A DNA stretch of 64,000 bases from Ottowia sp. oral taxon 894 (GTDB lineage: Bacteria > Pseudomonadota > Gammaproteobacteria > Burkholderiales > Burkholderiaceae_C): contig NZ_CP012073.1 in the NCBI RefSeq assembly GCF_001262075.1, forward strand, positions 1,674,001 to 1,738,000, in the 5' to 3' direction. The translations under genes were made by a program, and so were the position numbers. Below the pieces are notes generated by a model. It searched no databases, was not told the DNA's origin, and worked only from the letters and a program-made list of their open reading frames with translations. Each line of letters begins with the position of its first letter. The first letter of the stretch is position 1. Of the stretch, positions 31,304 to 41,377 are shown piece by piece.

Positions 31304-31422
31304 TCGCTGCTTCACTTGCTTTCGAGCTACTCAAAGCGGGTGGTTCAAGCAAATTCTGCCCATACACGGGCCCAAGACTGTTCCTGTTGGTGATATGACA
31401 GGGTGCAAGTTGGGAAATTGAA

Positions 31423-31791
31423 ATGATCCAGACTGAATCTCGACTCGAGGTTGCCGATAACACCGGCGCCAAGTCCGTCCTGTGCATCAAGGTGCTGGGC
31501 GGATCCAAGCGCCGTTACGCAAGTGTTGGCGACATCATTAAGGTGAGCGTGAAAGAAGCCGCTCCGCGTGGCCGCGTCAAAAAAGGCGAGGTTTATAGCG
31601 CCGTGGTGGTGCGCACGGCCAAAGGTGTGCGCAGGCCTGATGGTTCGCTCATCAAATTTGACGGCAATGCCGCCGTTTTGCTCAACAACAAGCTGGAGCC
31701 GATTGGCACCCGCATTTTTGGTCCGGTGACGCGCGAGCTGCGTTCCGAGCGATTCATGAAGATCGTGTCGCTGGCCCCTGAGGTCATCTGA
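31423..31791 (+). CDS. rplN: 50S ribosomal protein L14
   Basis: L14 binds 23S rRNA at the subunit interface. [20 protein letters not shown] and the C-terminal [24 protein letters not shown] are diagnostic; 122 residues is the standard length. It is the first gene of the cluster here: the S10 operon genes that commonly precede it are not upstream, where glpD lies instead. Confidence 0.98.
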   Translation: MIQTESRLEVADNTGAKSVLCIKVLGGSKRRYASVGDIIKVSVKEAAPRGRVKKGEVYSAVVVRTAKGVRRPDGSLIKFDGNAAVLLNNKLEPIGTRIFGPVTRELRSERFMKIVSLAPEVI

Positions 31792-31804
31792 AAGGGCTGT
31801 TGCC

Positions 31805-32125
31805 ATGAAGAAGATTCGCAAAGGCGATGAAGTCATCGTGATTGCCGGGCGCGACAAGGGTAAGCGCGGCAAAGTGCTTTCGCGCGTCAGTGAAGAACGC
31901 GTGATTGTCGAAGGCGTGAATATTGTGAAAAAGCACGTCAAACCCAATCCCATGATGGGTGTGCCTGGCGGCATCACTGAAAAGACGATGCCGATTCATC
32001 AATCCAATATCGCCATTTTCAATAGCGCAACAGGCAAGGCTGATCGCGTGGGTGTCAAGACGCTTGCGGATGGCAAGCGTGTCCGTGTGTTCAAGTCCAG
32101 CGGTGAAGAAATCAGGGTGGCGTGA
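31805..32125 (+). CDS. rplX: 50S ribosomal protein L24
   Basis: L24 is an early assembly protein of the large subunit. The KOW-type start [25 protein letters not shown] and [15 protein letters not shown] identify it. 106 residues is normal. It starts 13 bp after rplN. Confidence 0.98.
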   Translation: MKKIRKGDEVIVIAGRDKGKRGKVLSRVSEERVIVEGVNIVKKHVKPNPMMGVPGGITEKTMPIHQSNIAIFNSATGKADRVGVKTLADGKRVRVFKSSGEEIRVA

Positions 32126-32126
32126 A

Positions 32127-32666
32127 ATGGCACGACTGCAACAACACTATCGCGAAAAAGTGGTGCCCGAACTGATGCAGAAGTTCGGCTACAAATCCGT
32201 TATGGAAGTTCCTCGTCTGAGCAAAATCACCCTGAATATGGGTGTGAGCGAAGCTGTGGCTGATAAGAAGGTGATGGATCACGCGGTGTCGGATCTGGCG
32301 CGCATTGCCGGTCAGAAGCCTGTTGTGACCAAGGCCCGCAAGGCCATTGCCGGCTTCAAGATTCGCGAGGGGCAGGCGATTGGCTGCATGGTGACGCTGC
32401 GTGGCGTTCGTATGTATGAGTTTCTTGATCGTTTTGTAACCGTTGCGCTGCCTCGCGTGCGAGATTTTCGGGGTATTTCGGGACGTTCTTTTGACGGGCG
32501 CGGCAATTACAACGTGGGCGTCAAAGAGCAAATTATTTTCCCCGAAATCGAATACGACAAGGTGGATGCTTTGCGAGGGTTGAACATCAGCATTACGACG
32601 ACGGCCAAGTCTGATGAAGAGTGCAAGGCGCTGCTTTCAGCTTTCCGTTTTCCGTTTAAGAACTAA
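32127..32666 (+). CDS. rplE: 50S ribosomal protein L5
   Basis: L5 binds 5S rRNA in the central protuberance. It shows [48 protein letters not shown] and [18 protein letters not shown]. The ATG at 32127 directly follows the rplX stop, giving the standard 179 residues; the frame is open further upstream inside rplX but that is not coding. Confidence 0.98.
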   Translation: MARLQQHYREKVVPELMQKFGYKSVMEVPRLSKITLNMGVSEAVADKKVMDHAVSDLARIAGQKPVVTKARKAIAGFKIREGQAIGCMVTLRGVRMYEFLDRFVTVALPRVRDFRGISGRSFDGRGNYNVGVKEQIIFPEIEYDKVDALRGLNISITTTAKSDEECKALLSAFRFPFKN

Positions 32667-32677
32667 AGGGTAACGTT

Positions 32678-32983
32678 GTGGCAAAAACCGCTTTGATCGA
32701 GCGTGAACTCAAGCGCAAAAACCTGGCCGCCAAATATGCGGCTAAATATGCCGAACTAAAGGCTGTCGCTGGTGATGTCAAACGTTCCGAGGAAGAACGT
32801 GCACAAGCCCGTCTGGCATTGCAGAAACTGCCGCGAAATGCCAATCCAACGCGCCAGCGCAATCGCTGCGAAATTACAGGGCGTCCGCGTGGCACATTTC
32901 GTCAATTTGGACTGGGGCGAGCCAAGATTCGCGAAATGGCCTTTTCTGGCGATATCCCTGGCGTAACCAAGGCAAGTTGGTAA
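32678..32983 (+). CDS. rpsN: 30S ribosomal protein S14 (zinc-free form)
   Basis: S14 of the long, 101-residue form without the CxxC zinc motifs: [16 protein letters not shown], then [21 protein letters not shown] and the terminal PGVTKASW. It starts with GTG behind AAAGGGTAAC. Confidence 0.97.
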   Translation: MAKTALIERELKRKNLAAKYAAKYAELKAVAGDVKRSEEERAQARLALQKLPRNANPTRQRNRCEITGRPRGTFRQFGLGRAKIREMAFSGDIPGVTKASW

Positions 32984-33002
32984 TCCGGGCAGGAGATACA
33001 TA

Positions 33003-33398
33003 ATGAGCATGAGTGATCCCATTGCCGACCTGCTCACGCGCATTCGCAATGCGCAAATGGTCGCAAAATCTACAGTTGTAGTTCCTTCTTCCAAAGTCAA
33101 GGTGGCAATTGCCCAGGTGCTGAAAGATGAGGGATATATTGATGGTTTTCAGGTGAAGGCTGATGGCAAGAAGTCAGAGTTGGAGATCACTCTGAAATAC
33201 TACGCTGGCCGGCCTGTTATCGAGCGTATTGAGCGTGTAAGCCGCCCTGGCCTGCGCGTTTATAAAGGGTGCGAGAAGTTGCCTCAGGTGATGAATGGTC
33301 TGGGGGTGGCAATCGTGACGACTCCAAAAGGCGTTATGACGGATCGCAAGGCGCGCGCTGCCGGTGTTGGTGGCGAAGTGTTGTGCTACGTGGCCTAA
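33003..33398 (+). CDS. rpsH: 30S ribosomal protein S8
   Basis: S8 organises the 16S central domain and in E. coli represses the spc operon translationally. [19 protein letters not shown] and the C-terminal [19 protein letters not shown] are typical; 131 residues. A GCAGGAGATAC ribosome binding site precedes the ATG. Confidence 0.98.
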   Translation: MSMSDPIADLLTRIRNAQMVAKSTVVVPSSKVKVAIAQVLKDEGYIDGFQVKADGKKSELEITLKYYAGRPVIERIERVSRPGLRVYKGCEKLPQVMNGLGVAIVTTPKGVMTDRKARAAGVGGEVLCYVA

Positions 33399-33422
33399 TG
33401 CGCGGAACAAAGGAGAGATGAA

Positions 33423-33956
33423 ATGTCCCGTGTAGCAAAAATGCCCGTGGCGATACCTTCTGGCATCGATGTCAACTTGAAGGATGATCAAATTACGGTC
33501 AAAGGCGGCGGAGTAGAGCTGAAATTGGCTCAGAACGCTTTAGTGAAAATCTCGTCTCAAAATGGTGTTTTGTCTTTTGAACCTGCTGATGAAACGCGGG
33601 AAGCAAATGCCATGAGTGGAACCATGCGACAGCTTGTCAACAACATGGTCGTTGGCGTAAGCAAAGGGTTTGAAAAGAAGTTGGCCTTGGTGGGCGTGGG
33701 TTACCGCGCTCAGGCACAAGGCAATAAGCTGAATCTTGCGCTTGGGTTTTCGCATCCTGTAATTATTGAGATGCCTGCAGGTATTTCTGTAGCTACTCCT
33801 TCGCCGACGGAAATCGTGATTAAAGGAGCTGATCGCCAACGAGTCGGCCAAATCGCTTCTGAGATTCGTGCAATACGGCCTCCGGAGCCTTACAAAGGCA
33901 AGGGTGTGCGTTATGCTGACGAAAAGGTCATCATTAAAGAGACCAAGAAGAAATAA
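33423..33956 (+). CDS. rplF: 50S ribosomal protein L6
   Basis: L6 lies near the factor-binding region of the large subunit. [37 protein letters not shown] and the C-terminal [20 protein letters not shown] identify it; 177 residues as usual. An AAGGAGAGATG site precedes the start. Confidence 0.98.
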   Translation: MSRVAKMPVAIPSGIDVNLKDDQITVKGGGVELKLAQNALVKISSQNGVLSFEPADETREANAMSGTMRQLVNNMVVGVSKGFEKKLALVGVGYRAQAQGNKLNLALGFSHPVIIEMPAGISVATPSPTEIVIKGADRQRVGQIASEIRAIRPPEPYKGKGVRYADEKVIIKETKKK

Positions 33957-33968
33957 AGGCTTCTCATC

Positions 33969-34334
33969 ATGTTGAATAAAAAAGAGCAACGTCTGCGTCG
34001 CGCCCGGCAGACCCGTATCCGTATTGCAGAACAAGGGATCGCTCGTCTTGCGGTCAATAGAACCAATTTGCATATTTACGCCAGTTTGATTTCTGACGAT
34101 GGTGCTCGTATATTGGCGAGCGCTTCAACGATAGAGCCAGAAGTTCGCAAGCAATTGTGCGGATCTGGAAAGGGTGGCAATGTGGCGGCTGCAGAGATCG
34201 TTGGTAAGCGTATCGCCGAGCGTGCCAAGGCTGTTGGCGTAGAAAAGGTCGCTTTCGATCGGTCTGGCTTTTCTTATCATGGACGTGTCAAGGCGCTGGC
34301 CGATGCTGCGCGTGAGGCTGGATTGCAGTTTTAA
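33969..34334 (+). CDS. rplR: 50S ribosomal protein L18
   Basis: L18 binds 5S rRNA next to L5. Arg-rich N-terminus [20 protein letters not shown], then [19 protein letters not shown] and [20 protein letters not shown]. 121 residues, typical for betaproteobacteria. Confidence 0.98.
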   Translation: MLNKKEQRLRRARQTRIRIAEQGIARLAVNRTNLHIYASLISDDGARILASASTIEPEVRKQLCGSGKGGNVAAAEIVGKRIAERAKAVGVEKVAFDRSGFSYHGRVKALADAAREAGLQF

Positions 34335-34354
34335 TTTTTGCGAGGCGAATCAAA

Positions 34355-34873
34355 ATGGCTAAATTTCAGGCGAAAATGCAAAGCGATGGCCCTGAGGATG
34401 GCTTGCGCGAAAAGATGATTTCAGTCAACCGCGTTACTAAAGTTGTTAAAGGGGGCCGTATTCTCGGCTTCGCTGCTTTGACTGTTGTTGGCGATGGCGA
34501 TGGGCGAGTTGGCATGGGTAAGGGGAAATCCAAAGAGGTGCCTGCCGCGGTGCAAAAGGCCATGGATGAGGCCCGTCGCAACATGACGAAAGTTTCTTTA
34601 AGGGATGGCACCATTCACCATAATGTAACGGGGACGCATGGCGCCGCTGTTGTCATGATGGCGCCTGCTCCGAAGGGTACGGGCATCATTGCTGGCGGCC
34701 CTATGCGCGCTGTATTTGAGGTGATGGGAATTACTGATATCGTGGCGAAAAGTCACGGTTCTTCTAATCCATATAATATGGTACGGGCCACATTTGACGC
34801 GCTTGCCAACTGTACGACTCCTGCGGAAGTTGCTGCCAAGAGAGGCAAAAGTGTCGATGATTTGTTTGCGTAA
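34355..34873 (+). CDS. rpsE: 30S ribosomal protein S5
   Basis: S5 acts in decoding fidelity near S4. It shows [55 protein letters not shown] and [19 protein letters not shown]. 172 residues. Codons are noticeably AT-richer than in the flanking non-ribosomal genes. Confidence 0.98.
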   Translation: MAKFQAKMQSDGPEDGLREKMISVNRVTKVVKGGRILGFAALTVVGDGDGRVGMGKGKSKEVPAAVQKAMDEARRNMTKVSLRDGTIHHNVTGTHGAAVVMMAPAPKGTGIIAGGPMRAVFEVMGITDIVAKSHGSSNPYNMVRATFDALANCTTPAEVAAKRGKSVDDLFA

Positions 34874-34891
34874 TTCGCAGGGATGTGAGAG

Positions 34892-35077
34892 ATGGTTAAG
34901 GAAAACAAGACGTTAAAAGTTCAGCTTGTCCGCAGCCCGATTGGATGCAAAGAGTCTCATCGCGCGACCGTCCGTGGTTTGGGTTTGCGTAGGTTAAATA
35001 GCGTGCGTGAGCTGGAAGATACTCCGGCAATTCGAGGCATGATCAATAAGGTTGACTACCTGGTTAAATTGCTTTAA
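34892..35077 (+). CDS. rpmD: 50S ribosomal protein L30
   Basis: A 61-residue protein with [19 protein letters not shown] and the family core [20 protein letters not shown]. It starts 18 bp after rpsE behind GAGAG. Confidence 0.97.
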   Translation: MVKENKTLKVQLVRSPIGCKESHRATVRGLGLRRLNSVRELEDTPAIRGMINKVDYLVKLL

Positions 35078-35102
35078 TCGGTTGTTAATTAAAGGATTGC
35101 AA

Positions 35103-35534
35103 ATGGAACTTAATGGAATTAAGCCCGCTGCGGGAGCTAAACACGCGCGTCGCCGCGTTGGGCGTGGCATTGGCTCTGGTCTGGGGAAAACTGCTGGCAG
35201 AGGTCACAAGGGCCAAAAGTCGCGTTCTGGCGGTTACCATAAGGTCGGCTTTGAGGGTGGTCAGATGCCTTTGCAGCGTCGATTGCCGAAGCGAGGGTTC
35301 AAGTCTGTTTCCTTGAGATTTAACGCGGAAATTACGCTCTCGGATTTGGCTTGTTTGCAAGTTGAAGTGATTGATTTATTGCTGCTGAAAGAAAGGGGTT
35401 TAGTACCTGCTCATGCCAAGACTGTCAAGGTGATCAAGTCCGGAAATCTGACGAAGGCTGTTAAATTGACGGGTGTGGCTGCGACGGCAGGGGCGAGGCT
35501 GGCAATTGAAGCGGCTGGTGGTTCCATTGTCTGA
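35103..35534 (+). CDS. rplO: 50S ribosomal protein L15
   Basis: L15 is a late assembly protein. The Gly/Arg/Lys-rich N-terminus [20 protein letters not shown], then [20 protein letters not shown], is diagnostic. The ATG at 35103, after AAAGGATTGCAA, gives 143 residues; upstream codons overlap rpmD and are not used. Confidence 0.97.
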   Translation: MELNGIKPAAGAKHARRRVGRGIGSGLGKTAGRGHKGQKSRSGGYHKVGFEGGQMPLQRRLPKRGFKSVSLRFNAEITLSDLACLQVEVIDLLLLKERGLVPAHAKTVKVIKSGNLTKAVKLTGVAATAGARLAIEAAGGSIV

Positions 35535-35548
35535 TTAGAGCGGACATC

Positions 35549-36862
35549 GTGGCAATAGACGCAGTGCGGATCGCGAAAACGGGAAAATATGGTGACCTAC
35601 GCCGTCGCCTTGTTTTTCTGCTGCTGGCGCTCGTGGTATATCGAGTTGGCGCGCATATACCAGTTCCGGGCATCAATCCAGACCAATTACGGCAGTTTTT
35701 TTCAAGCCAAGGAGGGGGCATATTGAATTTGTTCAATATGTTTTCCGGTGGGGCGCTTTCTCGTTTTACGGTTTTTGCATTAGGGATCATGCCTTATATT
35801 TCGGCATCGATCATCATGCAGCTTGTCTCCTACGTTGTTCCATTTTTCGAACAGCTCAAAAAAGAGGGTGAGGCCGGTCGGCGCAAGATCACCCAATACA
35901 CACGATATGGAACCTTGGCGTTGGGAATCTTCCAGTCTTGGGGAATTGCAGTTGCGTTGCAATCATCGCAAGGATTGGTACTGAATCCGGGATTGCTTTT
36001 TCAATTGACAACGGTGGTTAGTCTGACTGCTGGAACTATGTTTTTGATGTGGCTTGGTGAGCAGATTACCGAGCGAGGCTTGGGGAATGGTATTTCAATA
36101 CTAATTTTTGCGGGTATCGCTGCTGGGCTGCCAGGAGCCATTGGTGGCATGCTTGAGCTGGTTCGTTCAGGAGCGATGAGCGAGATAGTGGCGCTGTTTA
36201 TCTGCGCACTGGTTGTGCTGGTAACTTATTTTGTCGTGTTCGTTGAGCGTGGACAGCGAAAAATCTTGGTAAACTATGCCCGCAGGCAGGTTGGCAACAA
36301 GGTTTACGGGGGGCAGTCGTCTCATTTACCGTTAAAATTAAATATGGCAGGCGTTATTCCGCCGATTTTTGCTTCTTCTATTATCTTATTGCCGGCAACA
36401 GTCGTTGGGTGGTTTGGTGCAGGAGAGTCTACTCATTGGCTTAGTGATATTGCTGCGGCGCTTTCTCCTGGGCAGCCAATTTATATTATGCTGTATGCGA
36501 CAGCCATTATTGGTTTTTGTTTTTTCTATACGGCGCTGGTTTTTAATAGTAGGGAGACGGCGGATAATCTGAAGAAGAGTGGTGCTTTTATTCCTGGCGT
36601 CCGGCCTGGAGAGAATACTGCTAAGGCTATCGACAGAATTCTGGCGCGTTTGACTTTTGTTGGTGCTATTTATGTGACTTTGGTTTGCTTGTTGCCAGAG
36701 TTTTTGATACTAAAATACAATGTGCCGTTTTATTTTGGTGGAACCTCGTTGTTAATTTTGGTTGTTGTGACAATGGACTTTATGGCGCAGGTTCAGACGT
36801 ACATGATGAGTCAGCAATATGAGTCTCTGTTGAAAAAAGCGAGCTTCAAGGCGTCTCTGTAG
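35549..36862 (+). CDS. secY: Protein translocase subunit SecY
   Basis: SecY is the channel of the Sec translocon in the inner membrane. Ten hydrophobic segments are visible, with [13 protein letters not shown] at the first periplasmic loop, [34 protein letters not shown], and [13 protein letters not shown]. It starts with GTG and has 437 residues, the usual size. Its DNA is the most AT-rich coding stretch in the window. infA, which follows secY in many Burkholderiales as I recall, is absent; only 29 bp separate it from rpmJ. Confidence 0.98.
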   Translation: MAIDAVRIAKTGKYGDLRRRLVFLLLALVVYRVGAHIPVPGINPDQLRQFFSSQGGGILNLFNMFSGGALSRFTVFALGIMPYISASIIMQLVSYVVPFFEQLKKEGEAGRRKITQYTRYGTLALGIFQSWGIAVALQSSQGLVLNPGLLFQLTTVVSLTAGTMFLMWLGEQITERGLGNGISILIFAGIAAGLPGAIGGMLELVRSGAMSEIVALFICALVVLVTYFVVFVERGQRKILVNYARRQVGNKVYGGQSSHLPLKLNMAGVIPPIFASSIILLPATVVGWFGAGESTHWLSDIAAALSPGQPIYIMLYATAIIGFCFFYTALVFNSRETADNLKKSGAFIPGVRPGENTAKAIDRILARLTFVGAIYVTLVCLLPEFLILKYNVPFYFGGTSLLILVVVTMDFMAQVQTYMMSQQYESLLKKASFKASL

Positions 36863-36891
36863 AAGTGAATATTTTGGTTTAGGAGAATTGG

Positions 36892-37005
36892 ATGAGAGTT
36901 TCCGCATCAGTAAAGAAGATTTGTCGCAACTGCAAAATCATCAGGCGTAAAAATGTCGTGCGCGTGATTTGTTCAGATCCGCGGCATAAGCAGCGTCAGG
37001 GTTGA
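36892..37005 (+). CDS. rpmJ: 50S ribosomal protein L36
   Basis: A 37-residue protein, [20 protein letters not shown] and onward, ending in HKQRQG. The zinc ligands CxxC, a later Cys and a His are all present, so this is the zinc-binding form. The ribosome binding site AGGAG lies upstream of the ATG. Confidence 0.96.
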   Translation: MRVSASVKKICRNCKIIRRKNVVRVICSDPRHKQRQG

Positions 37006-37049
37006 GTGGCGTCACTTTCCTGCGATAAATTGTTTAGAGGCTAGAAACT

Positions 37050-37415
37050 ATGGCTCGTATTGCTGGTATCAATATCCCGCCGCATCAACACGCAGAGATC
37101 GGGTTGACGGCTATTTATGGCATTGGCCGTGCGCGAGCGCGCAAAATTTGCGACGCTTGCGGCATTTCATATTCTAAGAAGGTTAAAGATCTGAGTGATG
37201 CCGATCTGGAAAAGATTCGTGACCAGGTTTCCCGATTCGTAATTGAAGGCGACCTTCGCCGCGAAACTACGATGAATATTAAACGGCTCATGGACATCGG
37301 GTGTTATCGAGGTTTTCGTCATCGCCGGGGACTGCCTTTGCGTGGACAACGCACGCGCACAAATGCACGAACCCGTAAGGGGCCTCGTAAGGCGGCTCAG
37401 TCTTTGAAAAAATAA
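37050..37415 (+). CDS. rpsM: 30S ribosomal protein S13
   Basis: S13 sits at the head of the small subunit, contacting t[42 protein letters not shown] and the basic tail [18 protein letters not shown] identify it; 121 residues. It begins the alpha-operon part of the cluster. Confidence 0.98.
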   Translation: MARIAGINIPPHQHAEIGLTAIYGIGRARARKICDACGISYSKKVKDLSDADLEKIRDQVSRFVIEGDLRRETTMNIKRLMDIGCYRGFRHRRGLPLRGQRTRTNARTRKGPRKAAQSLKK

Positions 37416-37432
37416 TTTAAGAGAGAACAGTT

Positions 37433-37837
37433 ATGGCAAAGTCTCCAGCAGGAAATGCTGCACAGCGCGTACGCAAGAAGGTCCGCAAAAATATTGCGGA
37501 CGGGGTCGCTCATGTGCATGCTTCATTTAACAATACCATTATTACTATCACTGATAGACAGGGGAATGCCTTGTCTTGGGCTTCCTCTGGTGGGCAAGGA
37601 TTTAAAGGGTCACGCAAATCTACCCCCTTTGCTGCGCAGGTTGCTTCAGAGGTGGCTGGCCGTGCAGCACAGGATCAGGGTATCAAAAATCTTGATGTCG
37701 AAATCAAAGGGCCAGGTCCGGGTCGGGAGTCTTCTGTTCGTGCGCTGGCAGCTCTTGGAATTCGTATTACATCGATTTCCGATGTGACGCCTGTCCCACA
37801 TAATGGGTGCCGTCCTCAGAAGCGGCGACGCATTTAA
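37433..37837 (+). CDS. rpsK: 30S ribosomal protein S11
   Basis: S11 lies on the platform of the small subunit. [39 protein letters not shown] and the terminal [18 protein letters not shown] are characteristic; 134 residues. Confidence 0.98.
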   Translation: MAKSPAGNAAQRVRKKVRKNIADGVAHVHASFNNTIITITDRQGNALSWASSGGQGFKGSRKSTPFAAQVASEVAGRAAQDQGIKNLDVEIKGPGPGRESSVRALAALGIRITSISDVTPVPHNGCRPQKRRRI

Positions 37838-37916
37838 TACTATCGTTGCCAGAATCGGTTTGTTCTGGTGTTTGCAATCAAGACCACTGCCGTCGCATTG
37901 TTCAGCGTGAAGGCTC

Positions 37917-37935
37917 CCTCGCTTAATAAGTGAGG
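37917..37935 (+). promoter_or_regulatory. Stem-loop upstream of rpsD
   Basis: CCTCGCTT and AAGTGAGG pair around AAT just before the purine-rich ribosome binding region of rpsD. It may take part in control by S4, which in E. coli represses this operon; that is an inference. Confidence 0.35.
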
Positions 37936-37958
37936 AAGAAGGAAAAAAGGAATTTAAG

Positions 37959-38582
37959 GTGGCACGTTATATCGGACCCAAGGCTAAGCTTTCTCGTCGC
38001 GAAGGCACAGACCTTTTTTTGAAGAGCGCCCGTCGCTCGATTAGTGACAAGGCGAAATTTGATACGAAACCCGGTCAGCATGGTCGGACTTCTGGCTCAC
38101 GCACCTCAGATTATGGCTTGCAGTTGCGCGAAAAACAGAAGGTTAAGCGCATGTACGGTGTTTTGGAAAAGCAGTTTCGCCGTTATTTTTCGGAGGCTGA
38201 TCGCCGTCGCGGAAATACGGGCGCGAATCTCCTGTTTTTGCTCGAATCTCGTCTGGACAACGTGGTTTATCGTATGGGGTTTGGATCGACTCGCGCCGAA
38301 GCGCGTCAGTTGGTTTCGCACAAGGCCATTCTCGTGAATGGCCAGTCTGTGAACATTCCCTCATATTTGGTGAAAGCGGGCGATATCATCGCTGTCCGCG
38401 AGCAGTCCAGAAAACAGACACGTGTCCAGGAGGCCTTGCAATTGGCTACCCAAGTGGGTATGCCATCTTGGGTTGAGGTCAGCGTCGACAAAGTGGAAGG
38501 CGTTTTCAAGAAGGTGCCAGACCGCGATGAATTTGGTGCTGATATTAATGAATCGTTGATCGTTGAATTGTATTCACGCTAG
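37959..38582 (+). CDS. rpsD: 30S ribosomal protein S4 (zinc-free form)
   Basis: S4 nucleates small-subunit assembly. The N-terminus lacks the cysteine motif ([20 protein letters not shown]), and the S4 RNA-binding domain follows ([39 protein letters not shown]). It starts with GTG behind AAAAGGAATTTAAG; 207 residues. Confidence 0.98.
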   Translation: MARYIGPKAKLSRREGTDLFLKSARRSISDKAKFDTKPGQHGRTSGSRTSDYGLQLREKQKVKRMYGVLEKQFRRYFSEADRRRGNTGANLLFLLESRLDNVVYRMGFGSTRAEARQLVSHKAILVNGQSVNIPSYLVKAGDIIAVREQSRKQTRVQEALQLATQVGMPSWVEVSVDKVEGVFKKVPDRDEFGADINESLIVELYSR

Positions 38583-38611
38583 TTTTGGGTCTCGTCCCTT
38601 AGTGTTCCACG

Positions 38612-38628
38612 CCCGCCACCTTGGCGGG
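38612..38628 (+). promoter_or_regulatory. Stem-loop between rpsD and rpoA
   Basis: A perfect seven-base-pair stem CCCGCCA / TGGCGGG with a three-base loop and no T-run. It may tune expression between rpsD and rpoA. Confidence 0.4.
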
Positions 38629-38690
38629 TTTGGTGCTTCACCAACCTTGCCGGTGCAACGAACCGCAGGTATTGAGAGGAAGTTCGGAAT

Positions 38691-39683
38691 ATGCAAACAA
38701 ATTTGCTGAAACCCAAAAGTATTACGGTCGAATCTTTGGATGACAATCGGGCTGAGGTGATATTAGAGCCTTTTGAGCGGGGATATGGTCACACCTTGGG
38801 TAACGCTTTGCGGCGTGTGTTGTTGTCATCCATGGTAGGATATGCTCCTACTGAGGTAACGATTGCGGGCGTTGTTCATGAATATTCAACTCTGGATGGC
38901 GTACAGGAAGATGTCGTTAATATTCTGCTGAATCTCAAGGGAGTCGTCTTTAAACTGCATAACCGCGATGAGGTGACGCTAACTCTGCGTAAGGATGGAG
39001 AGGGGGTGGTAACTGGAGCAGACATCCAGGTGCCTCATGATGTAGAAGTTGTGAACCCTGGGCATGTTATTGCTACGCTTTCGCAGGGCGGCAAGCTGGA
39101 TATGCAGATTCGGGTGGAGAAGGGCAGAGGTTACGTTCCTGGCAATGTCCGGCGTTACGCTGATGAGGGATCTAAGCCAATTGGGAAAATAGTGCTTGAT
39201 GCGTCTTTTTCGCCGATTCGCCGTGTTAGTTATGCCGTAGAAAGCGCGCGTGTAGAGCAGCGCACTGATCTTGATAAATTGGTTTTGGATATTGAAACGA
39301 ATGGCACGATCAGTGCTGAGGATGCTGTTCGTGCAGCAGCCAAGATTTTGGTTGAGCAGTTGGCAGTATTTGCCCAACTGGAAGGGCACGAACTGGCGGC
39401 CTTCGACCAGTCAACACAGAAAGGGGCGGCGGATCGTTTCGACCCAATCTTGTTGCGCCCTGTCGATGAATTGGAGTTAACGGTGCGTTCGGCCAACTGT
39501 CTGAAGGCTGAGAATATTTATTATATAGGTGATTTGATTCAGAGAACGGAAAACGAGTTGCTGAAAACACCGAATCTGGGGCGTAAATCACTTAATGAGA
39601 TCAAAGAGGTCCTGGCTTCTCGTGGACTGACGCTTGGCATGAAGCTGGAAAATTGGCCGCCTTTGGGTTTGGATAAGCGCTAA
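38691..39683 (+). CDS. rpoA: RNA polymerase alpha subunit
   Basis: RpoA dimerises to start polymerase assembly. The N-terminal domain shows [20 protein letters not shown] and [16 protein letters not shown]; the C-terminal domain shows [20 protein letters not shown] and [20 protein letters not shown], used for UP-element and activator contacts. 330 residues, typical of betaproteobacteria. Confidence 0.98.
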   Translation: MQTNLLKPKSITVESLDDNRAEVILEPFERGYGHTLGNALRRVLLSSMVGYAPTEVTIAGVVHEYSTLDGVQEDVVNILLNLKGVVFKLHNRDEVTLTLRKDGEGVVTGADIQVPHDVEVVNPGHVIATLSQGGKLDMQIRVEKGRGYVPGNVRRYADEGSKPIGKIVLDASFSPIRRVSYAVESARVEQRTDLDKLVLDIETNGTISAEDAVRAAAKILVEQLAVFAQLEGHELAAFDQSTQKGAADRFDPILLRPVDELELTVRSANCLKAENIYYIGDLIQRTENELLKTPNLGRKSLNEIKEVLASRGLTLGMKLENWPPLGLDKR

Positions 39684-39735
39684 TTGAATGAGTGAGAAGT
39701 TTTGGAATGATGTCCGCTGGATGTCGTTCTTTTGT

Positions 39736-39785
39736 GCGCCATGAATGGCGCCATGTGCCGGAGGCCGTACCTGATACGGCGGCCT
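39736..39785 (+). promoter_or_regulatory. Two consecutive stem-loops between rpoA and rplQ
   Basis: The first is GCGCCAT / ATGGCGC with a GA turn; the second is GCCGTA / TACGGC around CCTGA, followed by GGCCTTTTAT. The second resembles a weak terminator placed just before rplQ, so rplQ expression may be separated from rpoA. Confidence 0.45.
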
Positions 39786-39810
39786 TTTATAAGCAAAGAA
39801 AGGAAGCACT

Positions 39811-40212
39811 ATGCGTCACCGTCATGGTTTACGCAAACTCAACCGCACCAGCGCCCATCGTCAAGCGATGCTGCGCAATATGATGAATTCGCTGATTGAG
39901 CATGAGGCAATCAAGACGACCTTGCCTAAGGCCAAAGAGCTGCGCAAGATCATTGAACCCATGATCACGCTTGCAAAGAAGGATTCTTTGGCTAATAAAC
40001 GCTTGGCGTTTAATCGTCTGCGCGATCGCGATAGTGTTGTCAAGCTGTTTGCCGTTCTGGGGCCTCGCTATCAAACCCGTCCAGGAGGATATACGCGCAT
40101 TTTGAAGATGGGGTTTCGCGTAGGGGATAACGCTCCGATGGCTTTTGTTGAGCTGGTAGATAGACCTGATGCCGTTGTTGAGAGCAGTGACTTGCAGGAA
40201 GCTAAAGAATAA
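39811..40212 (+). CDS. rplQ: 50S ribosomal protein L17
   Basis: Last gene of the alpha operon. [39 protein letters not shown] and the [20 protein letters not shown] segment identify it; 133 residues. A GAAAGGAAGC site precedes the ATG. Its 3' end carries the -35 box of the downstream tRNA promoter. Confidence 0.98.
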   Translation: MRHRHGLRKLNRTSAHRQAMLRNMMNSLIEHEAIKTTLPKAKELRKIIEPMITLAKKDSLANKRLAFNRLRDRDSVVKLFAVLGPRYQTRPGGYTRILKMGFRVGDNAPMAFVELVDRPDAVVESSDLQEAKE

Positions 40213-40225
40213 AGTACAATATAAT
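40192..40225 (+). promoter_or_regulatory. Promoter for tRNA-fMet
   Basis: TTGCAG and TACAAT are spaced by 17 bp; an overlapping TATAAT lies at 40220. The -35 box is inside the end of rplQ, and the tRNA begins a few bases after the expected start site. Confidence 0.65.
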
Positions 40226-40230
40226 TTTGT

Positions 40231-40307
<77 letters not shown>

Positions 40308-40313
40308 ATATTT

Positions 40314-40344
40314 AAGGCCTGCCAGCTTTTGGTAGGCCTTTTTG
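40314..40344 (+). terminator. Rho-independent terminator after tRNA-fMet
   Basis: AAGGCCTGCCA and TTGGTAGGCCTT pair as a long stem (one wobble or mismatch) and run into Ts. It lies 7 bp after the tRNA. Confidence 0.88.
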
Positions 40345-40525
40345 TTTGCTGGATGAAGAAGAACGAATATCGATAGTAACTCCAATTGCGTTTGCTCTTT
40401 TGACTTCGCTAACAGCGGAGTCGTTGTATTCGATGACTCCATCGAAGGGGCCACCGAGTTGCGCGAATTGAGAAGAACAGCTACTAGGGCCTGTTGAGAA
40501 TCCCCTCTTATGCTGCAATCCCGCC

Positions 40526-41361
40526 ATGGAAAGAAGAGTATTGAGCGACAAGCATTGGGCACTGATGCCCCCGCACTGCCTGGGAAAGCCTGGCGATGCA
40601 GGGCCAAGAGGCACGGACAACCGTTTGTTTGTAGAGGCCGTGCAGTGGATCGTGCGCACAGGCAGCCCCTGGCGCGATTTGCCTGAAGAATTCGGCAAAT
40701 GGAACACCGTTTTCAAACGCTTTCGTGACTGGGTCAAGGCCGATATCTGGCAAAAACTCTTTGATGCTGTCAGCGGCCAGCCGGATATGCAATACGCCAT
40801 GGTTGATGCCACGATCGTGAAAGTGCACCGTCACGGTCAGGGCGCAAAAGGGGGACTCAAAGGGGGGACTCAAAGCCAGGCCATAGGGCACTCGCGTGGG
40901 GGCGTGAGCACCAAAAAGATACTGGCCCTGTGCGATGCGCTGGGTAATCTGGTCAAGTTCGCTCTGATGCCAGGCCAGCGGCATGACAGCAAAGAAGTCG
41001 AATAACTGATCCGGAACCAAAAGTTTGAGGCGCTGCTGGCGGACAAGGCGTTTGATGTTCAATGGCTGATAGATCGATTGCAAGCACAAGGCGTGCAAAT
41101 CGTGATCTCTCAAAGATCCAATCGACGCCGGCCTTTGACCATTGATGAGTACAGGTACCGCTGGCGTCACCTCATAGAAAACTTTTTTGGCAAGCTCAAG
41201 GAGTTCAAGCGCCTTGTGCCATGCGCAGTGACAAGACCTGTTGGGCACCCGCTATGCTGGTACGCAACGTTCAAGCGCCTTGTGCCATGCGCAGTGACAA
41301 GACCGATGCCAGCTTCAAGGCGGTGATCTATCTGGCTTCGGCTGTGATTCAATCTCGGTAA
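40526..41361 (+). pseudogene. IS5-family transposase, disrupted
   Basis: The product would be a DDE transposase: RLFVEAVQWIVRTGSPWRDL, VDATIVKVHRHGQGAKGG, then ADKAFD and RWRHLIENFFGKLKEFKR. The frame is stopped by TAA at 41003-41005, a GGGGACTCAAA duplication near 40853 inserts four residues, and after KEFKR a frameshift plus a 66-bp internal duplication (36-bp units at 41203 and 41269) breaks the C-terminus. The native ending, SFKAVIYLASAVIQSR, is still readable in another frame up to the TAA at 41359. The element can only move with help from another copy. Confidence 0.85.
41203..41304 (+). repeat. 66-bp-offset direct duplication inside the decayed transposase
   Basis: Two identical 36-bp units (41203-41238 and 41269-41304), each containing GCCATGCGCAGTGACAAGAC, are separated by 30 bp not matching the transposase. 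Confidence 0.85.
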
Positions 41362-41377
41362 TTCTCAACAGACCCTA

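Larger units (their letters stand above)
40487..41375 (+). mobile_element. Decayed IS5-family insertion sequence
   Basis: Terminal inverted repeats GGGCCTGTTGAGAAT and ATTCTCAACAGACCC (one mismatch in 15) bound an 889-bp element flanked by TA on both sides, as expected for an IS5-family insertion with 2-bp target duplication. The transposase inside is broken (separate entry). It touches a second IS element directly at its right TA. Confidence 0.88.
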
